From Acanthaster planci (lineage: Eukaryota > Echinodermata > Asteroidea > Valvatida > Acanthasteridae), in the NCBI RefSeq assembly GCF_001949145.1, contig NW_019091365.1:2951407-3013406 (forward strand): a DNA stretch of 62,000 nucleotides, given 5' to 3'. Below the pieces are notes generated by a model, which saw only the letters and a list, made by a program, of their open reading frames with translations, did no database searches and was not told where the DNA came from. Both the position numbers and the translations under genes were made by a program. This document shows, piece by piece, positions 12,901 to 23,167 of the stretch; within the stretch, counting starts at the first letter, position 1, and each line of letters starts with the position of its first letter.

Positions 12901-15900
12901 GGTGCAGTTAGGAGTTTGTATGCACATTCAAATCGTGGACATACAACAATAGGGGACAATAGGGTCCACGGTTGCCGAAGAGTCCACGGTTGGAAAAAGT
13001 GTACAAAACATATGAGAGGTCTTCCGAAAAATTTTAAGTGTGAACACAAGAGGAACAATAGGAAGTCCACGATTGAAGGCGTTTACACACTTGTGTGCGT
13101 GGCTAGGCGGCTAGCGGATCGTGTGTAGGGATTATCGCTCATCCAAATGATAACGACGTCTAGCACCTAGACTATCTTCTACATTTTCTGATGTCGACAA
13201 TTAAATACAGGCCAGAACGTGAAGATCTAGATCTGTCACATTATTCCATTATTTTTTCCCGTCCAGGTAAACGCACAGTGACCATGGATGGTAATTTCTT
13301 CACCGGATATAGGAAGAATGCGATCAGGGCTGAGGAAGTCATCTTGGCCATTAACGTGCCATTTACCACTGAGGTACAAGTATTCACAAATAACAAAGGA
13401 TGGAGCAGATGAAGTTTCAAATTTTATTCCTTGCAACACAACGAATACACCTGTCTGTTCATAATGGCACAAGCAATATATTTGCCTACAGGCCTGCCGT
13501 CCCGGCATCATACTCCTATTTTACGGACTGCGATTGCTTTGAAGTCTTTAATGACGTTTGACTCTTCGTCTAATTGTACAAAAGACATACAAATTCTATT
13601 AAATGAAACAAAATTTTCCAAGGAAGAACATGGCTTTATAAGAACAATGTGACAGAGACCATATTTAAAACTATGCATAACCAAATGAAGTTAACCTGGC
13701 TGATTCAATACTTTTTTCCCGGATGGAGCGAACTATAGTGAAGGGTTTTGAGCATTAATGTGAGTTTAAATCCCCCCCAAGAATGAGTACTTCTACGGCT
13801 ACAAGCAAGCCCAACGTCGTGAGGATGATATCGCCATCGTCAATGCTGGCATGAGGGTGGTCTTCAAGCCTGGTACTGATAAAGTACAGGACTGTACGCT
13901 GGCCTACGGTGGTATGGCGCCAACAACCATCCTGGCTAAAGAAACAATGAAGGCTATCAAAGGAAGGTGGGAAAAATTAATTCTCTATCTTTTCCTCAAA
14001 CATCACGTCCATTTTATCCCAGCATTCTCACAAAGATTGTTATTTTGTCTGAGCCCCAAGCCTGCAAAGATACAGATGTAAAGATAACAATGTTGCAAAT
14101 AACAAATATATTCACCTAAGCTTAGGTAAAAAAAAACCGATAAAAAATCTGTTCACAAGATCTTGGAACGACAGCCTGGTGGACGCCATGACTCCATTAC
14201 TGGTCGAGGATCTACCGCTGCCACCCGGTTCTCCAGGCGGTATGGAGCCTTACAGACAGTCGCTCACCCTTAGCTTCTTCTTCAAGTTCTACTTGGCCGT
14301 CCTAGAGCAGATTAGTTCAAAACTGGTGAATAACATTTGAATAAATTTATAAAATCTGCATTGAGTGTGCAGGGCTTTGATAGTTTTTTCTCTTGCTCTA
14401 TCCCGTTCATAATGTCCCCAACCCCGGCTGTATTGTTCCAGTTTATGAAAACCGAAACGTACTCCTTTCGATTTGCCTTTGATGGCACACATTTCTTCTG
14501 ACAAGTTTTATGCGCTTGTACCCACTACCTTTTTACCCTACGGGGTAGTAAAGACCTAATTCCTTTGATGTGCATTGTGTACTTACGGATGATTGGATGG
14601 AACTCACTGATATTAATCAGCCCTACCTTCTCTGTGCCCTCAATAGTTACCTGTGGAATGAACTGCCCTGAATGAGGCAGTAAGCTCAAGGCATCCTCAT
14701 AAATGTTGTGTGTGGGAATAATACGACCGAACGAATGTCAAATAGCGATAGTCCAACGCTTACGCATGCTAATATCATTTTTCTCTTATTTTTTATGTAC
14801 CCGTAATTTGTTCAGCCTGGATTGAGAGGTTCAACTATTCCGTCTTCATATAAGTCAGCAAATCTGCCTTATCATAAAACCTCAGCACGAGGCGTTCAGA
14901 TGTATCAGGTAATTCAGTTCGCTAAAATTCTACTGCAAACACCTTTTCTATGAAATTGTGTCTCTTAAAGTAAGCTTGTTCAGAAAAAAAGATGCTGCAT
15001 TAAGCCGCCTTTTCATGTGCACGTGTTAAAATCGGGGCGATTTTGACTGCCAAACGCAACGCACACGTGCGTTAAGTTAAAATAATGGAGTCGATTTTTG
15101 TGTCTGTGAAAAGGGAAACACATGAACGCATCGTGTACGCAACGCACCCCAAAAACGTACATATGAAAAGGCGCCTTTGTGATTGCGGTCTTTTAGACGT
15201 TTGTCCATGTTTGAATACTTAAGAAAGATGACATGTTGACAACTTTCTCTATCGTCAATTACTGTGGGGAGTAATCAGATAAAGCCACAGGAAATATATA
15301 ATACCTCTATTTTGTGAGCTGACTCCAGAAACTGTTACTCATCGGTTATAGGAGGTGCCATCGGGCCAACCAGATTCGGACGCAGTAGGTCGACCTTTGA
15401 CCCACCAGTCTGCTTTCAAGCAGGTCACAGGAGAAGCTATATATCTGGATGACATGCCTCCAAATGAAAGTAACGAGTTTATGTTACATTGCACTTTTTG
15501 TGGGAACAAAATGTCAGTTGTACCATTTTGAACACAATCTGATATTACCTACCATGAAAAGCTGCCGTCTTATGTGCGAAAAACTCTCAAGAGTTTTACC
15601 GTATTATTTCTTGCTAATTCTATTATTACAACAGCACTGACTTTCTGTTTGAATACAGACCGTTTCTCTCTGTTACTTTCGGAGGCTTCTGTACATTGGT
15701 CTATGGCCTATAAAATCAAACATACTGAATAACGTTTTTCGCACTTCCCTTATGTTCAGAATATCTCGTGACAACAGAGACCCTTTCAGTAAAATAACGT
15801 GATGTTCGTCATGGTGTTTTTATTTCAAAGCTGAGCTATACCTGGGCCTTGTCCTAAGCAAGAAAGCACACGCCAACATCTTGTAAGTGTCAATCGTGAT

Positions 15901-18900
15901 GGCAATGAGTTGATGCCCTAGCCTGCGGCTTGGGCATAAGTCGCACGTTTAAGGCCGCCAAGCCCATATTTATTCCCTTATAGAGATTTACCTAAGGTAC
16001 ATTAAACGGAGTTTTGACAGAATAGAGGAAAAGTCTTCAGAAAAGCATTTCATTAGCTGTTTTACAAACTCAACAGAGGGTATGTTTTTAGTATCTCAGA
16101 AAGCTCAAATAAAATATATGACGCTCCATAAATCTGAAGTTCGATCTAAAACTCAACAGGCAAAATCATATGATTTAACTTCAAAACTGAAGTTATACTG
16201 TCAGACGAGATACAGGGTTCGTCGATGTTGCCATAAGACTCTAGTTGTGGCAATATGAAACTGTAATTACTTAAAAACAACATGCCAGATTAATCCAGAA
16301 TAATTACAGTTAATCGTTAAATTAGAATAAACCATTCCTCGTCAGATCCGTTGACAGCTCCGAAGCTCTTGCGGTTGACGGAGTGCACACTTACGTGAGC
16401 TCTGATGATGTACCAGGAAGTAACTTTTCAGGAACCTCAGCAGAATACGACGACGTCTTGTTTGCAGAAAAAGAGGTATGTGTTTACAGCTTGTGGAACT
16501 TGCAACTTTCTGCTCCAAAATCTTTCCTCCTGTTGACAAATCTCCTTGGCGTTTATCATCACGATTATGAATCTATTTTTTGCATCAGTCACTGATCACT
16601 TGATCAGGGAGAGGGTGGCAAAGGGGGCAAACCGCCAAGGAGAAAATTTTTTCTTTTAGTTTAGAAAAAGTCTTTATTGGGATAGTTTCACTGTCCTTCC
16701 TTCGAGAGGCATGTAAAACGCTCCTGAACGTAGCCTCAGCTATTAGAAAGGCATAAAGGGTTAGATTTAAGAAATATATAAGAAAAATTGCTTTTGGGTC
16801 GGCCCACTGTTTAACTTGATACAAAGTGAATCCCATTTCTAATATATCTCCTCCCAACTCCAGGTGATTTCTGTCGGTCAGGTAATTGGGGTGGTAGTGG
16901 CTGACAACCAGATTATCGCTCAGAGAGCTGCCAAGTTGGTCCAAGTGGAATATGAAGAGTTACCAGCGATTATTACCATAGCGGTAAGAGCAGCGTCCCC
17001 GATGAATGCATGATTTTTAACGAGGCTTTCGGGCTCTTGTCAAACACAGTCGATTACTGTGTCTTTTGACTAATACTACAGGACGCAATTGAGGAGAGCT
17101 CCTTCTACCCCGAAGGCTATCGCCTCCGGAAGGGAAATGCGGAAGAAGGTTTTGAGAGCTCTGACCACATCATCGAGGGAGAGATCAAGATCGGAGCCCA
17201 GGAGCACTTCTACCTGGAGACGATCGCCACGTTAGTCATTCCGGGAGAAGGAGGGGAGATGGAGGTCATCTCTGCCTCTCAAGCGCCATCAAGGGTACAG
17301 GTGAGACACGAACAACCTCGATCCCGTGCATGTCGGCTGTGCTGTGGGTTGACCTGTTGCAGTGGTGCCATACAGGGTGAGGGATGATGATAAAAATGTC
17401 TTGCGTGCTCAGCCTTTGTAATTTATCCTTTTCGTTAAAACCGTTTCTTCCTTTAAAAAAACAACCAAATAACATTCATTTAATCAGCTAGTCTGTTATC
17501 ATATAAATTAAAAGTAAATTCCGTTGCTTCTGGTTCTGTAAGGATGACACTTTTCCTGTGTAATTTTTCTCTCATAAAGAGAAAGAATCTCAGAGAAAGT
17601 TTCTGAGGGATAAACCCCGCCACCATCCACGCATTTGATGCTCTTAGGTTTTAAGATAGATAACATGTCACTATATGGTCAGTAGACAGTTTGAAATATT
17701 CCGTTTCTTTTGCAGTGCTTGGTACAGCACCTGAGTTCAAGTGTATATATAGGCTCTGTTAAAAGCCAGCTTTTGAAGAAGCAGGTTTAAATAATAAAAA
17801 TCTGACTTTGACAGAAAGACAAGGGTCTAGTATTTTGTGGATTTTTGGAGTAGACAGCAATATAAATTGGGAAGCGTTCTGTGCCTATCTGATTGCACTG
17901 TAGGGAATTTGTTTATCAGCTGGCACGGTTTGAAGACATCTTTTTTTGTGGAATTATCACTAGACAATGGTGGCCAGGGCGCTTGGCGTGGCGAAGCACC
18001 GAGTGGTATGCCGAGTGAAGCGACTTGGAGGTGGATTCGGAGGGAAGATAACCAAGTCTTCCGTGTACGCGGCTATCTGTGCCGTGGCGGCCAACAAGTA
18101 TGCTGTCTAAGGCTGAGGCCGATTTCAAGGAGGCTATGAGCAGAGGGCATAATGGCCGTTTTTCTCTTAATTACGCCAATTAAGTATCAGCTTTTGGATG
18201 CATACACTCATGTGACATACCCATCACTGTATATTTTTAAATAAGCCTATTGCATTGTCAAAATTTGTTATGGTCTACTTCTTGTTAGGGTCAAGCAGCC
18301 GGTTCGTTTAATGTTGGACCGCAATGAAGACATGATGACATCAGGCACGAGACACCCGTACCTAGCCCAATACAAAGTTGGAGTAACTAGCTACGGTCAA
18401 CTGAAGGCTCTTGAGATCAATATGTATTCTAACGCTGGGAGTACTTACGATTTTTCAGTCAATGTAAGAGTCAATTATGCAGATACATGTACCTTGATTT
18501 CTTTTTATAAATTCCCTCAGTTACTTTTATGCAATCTGTACATGGTCGCTTGCGATACCAAAAAGAACAGTTTGGGGCCTACTTTTTTGTCAAAATTGAT
18601 TCAAAGTAATCAGGCCTGCTGTAAGGTTTTTGATGACATCATTGTTTAATGTAACTAACGTTTTCCATAAATACAATAGTTTTGATAACATCATGGTGAC
18701 ATTTGAGTGGTAGGCCTTTACTAAAGACGATTAATTGCATAAAATATCTTATTATCTTTGATTTTACAGGTTTTGGAAAGGACAATGTTCCATGTCGATA
18801 ACTGCTACAAATGCCCCAACGTCAGCGTGAACGGTATCCTCTGCCGCACGAACCTAGCGTCCAACACAGGGTTCCGCGGGTTTGGGAGCCCACAGGCCAT

Positions 18901-21900
18901 GCTGGTAGCGGAGACTATCATGTCAGAAATCGCCTTAAAATGCGGACTGACTCAGATTAAAGTAAGTATTGGAACCTCATGTATATGTGTGTGAGGTTTT
19001 CCCAAATTTTTGAGGATGAAGACTTGAAACTAAGGCTTACGGGCTCCGAACTGGACCAAGAGAGGGCGCACCTTTTCGAGCAACCAAGGCTCCTTTGGTA
19101 GTAACTGCACATCGCTGGTTCACCCATGACAATAAAACGTAGGCGTTGCAGCCGCATCGCTACCAACAAAATGAACACCCCCGGCCAACATGGGTCTTTA
19201 AACCGATGAGGGGGTGGTTATCTGCTCAGGGCTGATATTCAATATGAGCACAAGTCACGACAAACAAGGGTGAAAGCGAACCTCATTCACTTATAGGCTA
19301 GCAGAGCTAAGAAATTATTTTGTTCGTCCAGCAACTGTCCTAAAGGGTCTGTATAGTCTAAAAGAATGTCGTGCAAACTCACAGAAACTTAATTTTGGTA
19401 CGGCCATCGCTGTTCTCTACACTGAAAGGTACGAGACATCAACTTTTACCAGGAGGGTGACTTAACGCATTATGGTCAAGAGTTAAAACACTGCACTCTA
19501 GAGCGATGTTGGGAGGAATGCCTCATGAAGAGTGACTACGACAGCAGAAGACGCGATGTGGAGCGCTATAACAGGTAATGAAGCACATTCTGATTCATGC
19601 GTCTTGGATATTCAGGTTACGAATCAAACAGTACAGGGACAAATTTTTAGGAAAAAAAAGATTCTGTGGCATTTGGTGTGCAAGATCAGTCTATGCGAAA
19701 CTTAGAATTCAGAATTGGACCAGAATCCGAAGAAGTCGCAAAATGTATTACAAATATTGTGATAATTGCCATTTTACTAACACTTTTAGATCGAAATAGT
19801 TTTGAACTTAAACTGGAAGGAACCTCCACGTGTTATTAACGTCTTTTTCTTTTTCATAGCATTCTTTCATTTATCTTGGGTCGCCCACACCCATAAAAGT
19901 AACCTTCTCCCACTTCACCGATCTAGGGCCCATTCATTCCACGGTGTTTCATGTCCTCGCTGACACTGTCTTTTTGTTTGTCTTCCCCGTTTCTTTTCCC
20001 ATGTACATTCGATTGCATTGCTCTTCTGAAAGGGTCCTCTTCCCCTTAAGTTTCACATTTCCAAACCACCTCCTGTCATTTCCTCCATCCCAATCTACCT
20101 CAACATTCTCAAATCTGTTTTCATTCGTTGACCGTCTGTTTCTGTAGTGCCCATCACATTTCAGCACCGTACAGGGCTAAAGGTCTCATGACAGTCTTGT
20201 ACATTTTGGTCCTCAGCTCCAGTTCCACTTGAGGCTCCAGTAAACCTAACTTTATTTCTCTCTGCCTACTTCTACTGTGTCCCTCATAATCTCCTTTCTG
20301 CCTTTAGTTTTATCCTCAGTGTTTGTTGATGGAACCTGTACATTTTCGCTCCAGTCTTCCCCATGCTCTTCGTTAGCCATTATGCTCCCCAGGATCATTG
20401 TGGGTCCAACTGACTCCATGGTGCCCTGACGCTTTGATAATTTCGATGGCTATGCTGTGGATGATCCTCCTGCTTTGTGGCTCTCCTTTTCCTGATGGCT
20501 TCGTTAACTTTCTGCATTGTTACCATCTGGAGTTGTCCTTCCACTGATTTTGTTTCAATCACGGCTTCCGCATCACCCCCCTCGTCCAACTGTGTCTCAA
20601 AATAATCTTTCCACCGAACTCTAATCATTTCGTTCTCAAGTAAGACGCTCCTTTCCCTCTCCTTCGATCACTTTCATTGTTGGTATGTTTCTTCTCGCTC
20701 TCTCTCAAGGTTTTGCTTCCTCTCTGGTGCTTGTATCTCCCCATGCCACTCTTTTGTGACTAGCTCCTGTGCTTTTCCAACCGATATTCGGGATTACTAG
20801 CTACCTGGTAACCTGAATCGTTTGAACATAATTGCTCAATGTCAGATAATGAGGAATGCTGTTCTCATTATCATTAGTTTAGCTCGATTTAGTTTTGAAT
20901 TAACAATGAAATGCGTATAACATAAAGAACGAAAAGCACCACTTTATTTTCAACATAACTGAATATTTGGTTGACAGTAAGAATCGATGGAGGAAGCGTG
21001 GTCTCGCGATCATACCAACAAAGTTTGGTATCTCCTTCAATCAGAACTACCGCAATCAGGTAGGCACCACTAACACGTTTTCCAGGTATACGAATTTAGG
21101 ATTTCTTTCCAGTTGACAAGTGGAAGTGAAGTTTTAAATACTTACTTAAGCAGATAAATTTGTGACTGTAAAATAGATGAAATTCCTTTGTAGGCTTAAA
21201 TAGCACTTCAAGTAAGTTTGTCTTCCTTCCTATAGTAGAATCCTTGTTCACGAAGATATGTGTCCTTTATTGTGGAATTATCAATTGCAATGCAGGCCGG
21301 AGCATTAGTACACATCTACAACGATGGCTCAGTCCTCGTTTCCCATGGTGGTACCGAGATGGGTCAAGGGTTACACACCAAGATGATCCAGGTGGCCAGT
21401 AGGACGCTGAGAATTCCTCAAGAGAAGATCCACATCAGTGAGACGAGCACCAGCAACGTGCCAAACACTTCCAATACAGCCGCTAGCTTCAGCTCTGACC
21501 TGAACGGCATGGCAGTCAAGGATGCCTGCGAAAGCCTCCTGCACCGTCTGGAGCCATACATTCGAGACGACCCTAAAGGCTCATGGGAGAGTTGGGTGGA
21601 TGCAGCGTACAAAGACCGCGTCAGCCTGTCGTCCACTGGATTTGGCAAGGCGCGACAGGTGAACTATAACTGGGAAACATGCCAGGGGGAACCTTACGCT
21701 TACTTTGTGTACGGTGCGGCCGTCTCTGAGGTGGAAATTGACTGTCTGACTGGGGATCACCAGGTGCTGCGGACCGACATCGTCATGGACGTTGGGGACA
21801 GTCTCAACCCAGCTATCGACGTTGGACAGGTATTTAATTCGAGCAGTGAAATTGGTGACAGTGCTGAACTTTTGGGATAATGGTTGCTTAATTTTAAGCC

Positions 21901-23167
21901 ATGTCAACGACAGCGACAATGTTAATCGTGGGAGACTTTAAAGACGCTTGGTGGTGGCAAACGTACCCACGTGACTAGTCCAATATTGTTGAGCAAGCAC
22001 ACATCAGCTCAAGCTTGGTGCAAACAAGAGAAAATGAACTGGTGGAATTGCCGCCATTAATCAACTCAACAGTCTTCCATTTTAGTGTGAAGGTCACAGT
22101 GGAACAAGTAACAGTGGCAACAGTGGACACGATGACAGTAATTCCAAGAATGACAGCGAGGAAAGTTTAGCAAGGACATTGTGGCTGTGGCTGTAAAATA
22201 TGGCAGTCAGTGGCAACAACATTGGCACCAGAAATAATGCAACAGTTTCCCAGTTGGTTAGTTGAACTCATAGCCGTAAATTATTTGAATTACTTTCTCA
22301 GATTGAAGGTGGCTTCGTCCAAGGCTACGGACTGTTCGTCCTGGAAGACTATCGGGTCAGCCCGTCTGGTCAGCTGCTGACCATTGGTCCAGGATTCTAC
22401 AAGATCCCGAGCTTTGGTGATATACCGGCTGAGTTCAATGTCAGCCTGCTGACCAGGGCGCCTAACCCATTTGCGATCTGCTCATCCAAGGTAAGTTTAC
22501 GAGCCTACACGGCTATTTTCAGGCTGACACTTGGCAGTCCATTTTTCTGCCTATATACATATCTTCCATTTTTCCTAGAAGAAATAGTTCAGATCGAGTT
22601 CAAATTTTTCCCCTTAGGAATATATGCAAGTTCTACCCTGAATCCTATTTTGGCGTTGGTGTTGACGTTGACTTTTTTTTTTTAAACTTTTCAAGGCGGT
22701 TGGAGAACCCCCTTTGTTCCTTGCAGCTTCTGTCTTCTTTGCCATCAAGAATGCCATCCAATCAGCTAGGGATGATGCTGGCATCTCCAGGGCATTCCGT
22801 CTCGACAGTCCTGCCACGGCAGAGAGAATCCGCATGGCATGCCAAGACCGATTCACAAATCAGGTAAACTCCTATAATTGTTTACGGCAACAGAGACAGA
22901 ATAACACCCAACGGTACAGATCGGCTGACAGATCGGCTCAGAATCTGGCAAATGCTACAATCCAAGTCCAAGAACCAAAAATTTATACCCTTTCAAATTC
23001 CTCAAAGAGAGAATAGTCCGTCAGACAAATCAAGGAACAGTTATTTTCTAATTCGTAATGCCAAGACGGAACGTAATTTTTTAAGGGTACTTAAATAACA
23101 ATTTTACTTTTTTCAGATTCCTACTCCTGAGGAGGGCACATACACACCGTTTTTTCTTCGCCCTTAG
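3624..23167 (+). CDS. XDH: Xanthine dehydrogenase, copy A (29 coding exons, complete)
   Basis: Molybdo-flavoenzyme of purine breakdown: hypoxanthine to xanthine to urate with NAD+ as acceptor, a cytosolic homodimer in known animals. The 29 exons join in phase to 4005 nt (1334 residues plus stop), the family's usual length. Domain order is two [2Fe-2S] domains (about residues 1-169), FAD domain (about 170-534), linker (535-565) and molybdenum cofactor domain (566-1334). The start is the ATG at 3624, because exon 1 ends in the conserved FFCNGRK and splices in phase 0 to exon 2; copy B has the same start. Introns are GT-AG. Odd points: pocket residues equivalent to bovine Glu802 and Thr1010 are Ile807 and Asn1015, and the exon 3 acceptor is one base different from copy B. 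The gene name is secure. Substrate preference is open. Exon coordinates are in the domain entries. Confidence 0.93.
4846..4994 (+). repeat. Dispersed repeat, XDH-A intron 1
   Basis: A 150-bp sequence (gtgttcaat, gacgcgtgcat, cctagtcgttcgt, accagcgaagttca, tccaactcgaggc). It recurs at 56308-56446 and, inverted, at about 19040-19145. The matching place in copy B intron 1 (31565-31618) keeps only the first third, so this part differs between paralogues. No terminal repeats were seen; it could be a SINE or MITE fragment. Confidence 0.55.
5767..5871 (+). CDS. XDH: XDH-A exon 3, acceptor ambiguous
   Basis: This exon encodes the [13 protein letters not shown] cluster loop. Exon 2 leaves two bases (aa). 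The acceptor that matches copy B would read into a stop within a few codons, because copy A has one adenine fewer in the run before gtgcgttt. Using the AG four bases upstream (ccaag, ending at 5766) restores the frame and adds one residue (KEKV instead of KKV). I chose that acceptor because it is the only nearby one that keeps the frame open. If the B-type acceptor were used, copy A would be a frameshifted gene. Confidence 0.7.
5918..5956. repeat. Perfect hairpin in XDH-A intron 3
   Basis: Two perfectly complementary 16-nt arms (aattatcgaatgactg and its reverse complement) surround a 7-nt loop, 46 bp after exon 3. The corresponding copy B intron lacks it. Confidence 0.7.
6281..6488. mobile_element. 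Small palindromic MITE, XDH-A intron 3
   Basis: A 208-bp inverted repeat built from ggtgttaaat, aacac and ggtgttatcaga motifs, mirrored around the centre. It starts cactgtaaaa and ends tttacacg, with ta on each side as a possible target duplication. It has no coding content. Confidence 0.65.
6733..6796 (+). repeat. Left inverted terminal repeat of the Penelope-like element
   Basis: Reads gtttgcgggtaca, ccatggaagcaatc and cgaggtgtgg in order; the reverse complement of 9631-9694 shows the same blocks with a few changes. Confidence 0.7.
6880..9301 (+). pseudogene. Penelope-type reverse transcriptase with GIY-YIG endonuclease, broken
   Basis: The coding sense moves between frames. An N-terminal remnant near 6890-7210 reads [19 protein letters not shown] fingers near 7530-7935 contain [11 protein letters not shown] and FFDQPKIHK. 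The palm at 8040-8426 has [14 protein letters not shown] and [15 protein letters not shown]. The catalytic YVDD follows at about 8350 in another frame. The next RT part is at 8451-8740. The endonuclease (about 8930-9190) returns to the YVDD frame with [15 protein letters not shown], and the stop is at 9299-9301. At least three frame changes and one in-frame stop show that it is dead. Confidence 0.82.
8741..8823 (+). repeat. Short repeat pair in the RT-endonuclease linker
   Basis: Two units (8741 and about 8783) of the type ttagggtctcctatacccga, 42 bp apart, lie inside the coding linker between RT and GIY-YIG. Three more units follow the stop codon. Confidence 0.7.
9298..9400 (+). repeat. Three copies of the same short repeat after the endonuclease stop
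   Basis: Units begin at about 9298, 9338 and 9378 with a 40-bp period. Each has agggt and taccc arms around a short centre. They match the pair at 8741 and 8783. Confidence 0.7.
9631..9694 (-). repeat. Right inverted terminal repeat of the Penelope-like element
   Basis: Reverse-complement partner of 6733-6796. It lies after the 3' repeat tail and just before exon 5 of the host gene. Confidence 0.7.
10587..14325 (+). CDS. XDH: XDH-A exons 6-14: FAD/NAD-binding domain
   Basis: Exons 10587-10655, 10885-10965, 11504-11648, 11916-12083, 12255-12331, 12500-12596, 13267-13373, 13782-13966 and 14160-14325 encode about residues 170-534. Exon 6 begins with a CC pair like the mammalian hinge after the Fe-S domain. 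Family landmarks are FIFPPELM (exon 7), [10 protein letters not shown] (exon 8, FAD pyrophosphate region), [12 protein letters not shown] (exon 10), [17 protein letters not shown] (exon 11), FFTGYRK (exon 12), [15 protein letters not shown] (exon 13) and [14 protein letters not shown] (exon 14). This half passes electrons to NAD+. Exons 13 and 14 are nearly identical to copy B at silent sites. Intron 7 and intron 11 each hold a foldback element. Confidence 0.92.
11011..11352. mobile_element. Foldback element, XDH-A intron 7
   Basis: The ends mirror each other: caatacgggcgattc at the left against gaatcgctcatattg at the right. Matching inner blocks (cgcgttggccaatca and ggttcgtaag) are also inverted. 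Arms are about 90 bp in a 342-bp element without coding content. Confidence 0.7.
12804..13172. mobile_element. MITE with 67-bp inverted ends and TA flanks, XDH-A intron 11
   Basis: Arms 12804-12870 and 13106-13172 match at 61 of 67 positions when one is reverse-complemented (gtctaggtgc, cgataatccctacacac, ctagccgcc). The dinucleotide ta lies directly outside both ends, as expected for a Tc1/mariner-type target duplication. The 369-bp element has no credible protein. Confidence 0.82.
14816..23167 (+). CDS. XDH: XDH-A exons 15-29: linker and molybdenum cofactor domain
   Basis: Exons 14816-14908, 15352-15469, 15831-15882, 16346-16475, 16864-16983, 17082-17300, 17964-18097, 18289-18463, 18770-18961, 19429-19574, 20978-21059, 21296-21829, 22302-22490, 22696-22863 and 23117-23167 encode residues 535-1334. 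Numbering here runs five above bovine XDH: Gln772, Arg885, Phe919, Phe1014, Ala1083-Ala1084 and catalytic Glu1266 (KAVGEPPLF) are kept. Ile807 replaces Glu802 and Asn1015 replaces Thr1010. The cofactor-binding GGGFGGK and [12 protein letters not shown] are intact. The linker (exon 15) and residue 997 (Arg) lack the cysteines at bovine 535 and 992. The stop is tag at 23165-23167, after TPFFLRP. Confidence 0.92.
15002..15178. mobile_element. Small foldback element, XDH-A intron 15
   Basis: The left end aagccgccttttcatgtgca and the right end, read on the other strand as aaggcgccttttcatatgta, form inverted ends of about 23 bp around 177 bp. Confidence 0.6.
17964..18097 (+). CDS. XDH: XDH-A exon 21, active-site Glu replaced by Ile
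   Basis: This exon encodes the GGGFGGK loop next to the molybdenum. The residue after that motif is Ile807 (codon ata) where bovine XDH has Glu802 and copy B has Glu. Established knowledge: this Glu binds the purine, and aldehyde oxidases carry Val there. Exon ends are tag at 17961-17963 and gt at 18098; phases fit both neighbours, so this is not a splice artefact. Confidence 0.9.
19040..19145 (-). repeat. Inverted copy of the 150-bp dispersed repeat, XDH-A intron 23
   Basis: The reverse complement matches 56308-56446 (gaaccagcga, agttac, agagggcgc, tccag/ctcga blocks). It sits in the same intron number as the copy B example but in opposite orientation, so the two insertions are independent or one was inverted. 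Confidence 0.5.
19950..20640 (-). pseudogene. Non-LTR retrotransposon relic, XDH-A intron 24
   Basis: On the minus strand, 20395-20628 reads [13 protein letters not shown] and later [10 protein letters not shown], the pattern found just before the reverse transcriptase core in RTE/CR1-like elements. Further downstream on that strand, 19949-20270 contains [11 protein letters not shown], typical of the C-terminal end of such proteins. The catalytic core between them is missing. Clade assignment is uncertain. Confidence 0.55.
20978..21059 (+). CDS. XDH: XDH-A exon 25, pocket Thr replaced by Asn
   Basis: This exon encodes [17 protein letters not shown] followed by Asn1015. Bovine XDH has Thr1010 at this place and copy B has Thr. 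The preceding Phe1014 (bovine Phe1009), which stacks on the substrate, is retained. Residue 997 is Arg, so the bovine Cys992 of the dehydrogenase-oxidase switch is absent. Confidence 0.88.

Noticed and set aside
3624-23167. Copy A is an aldehyde oxidase gene
   Set aside because: Ile807 is AOX-like, but Arg885, the overall exon sequence and the close match to copy B show XDH ancestry. I call it XDH with an altered pocket.
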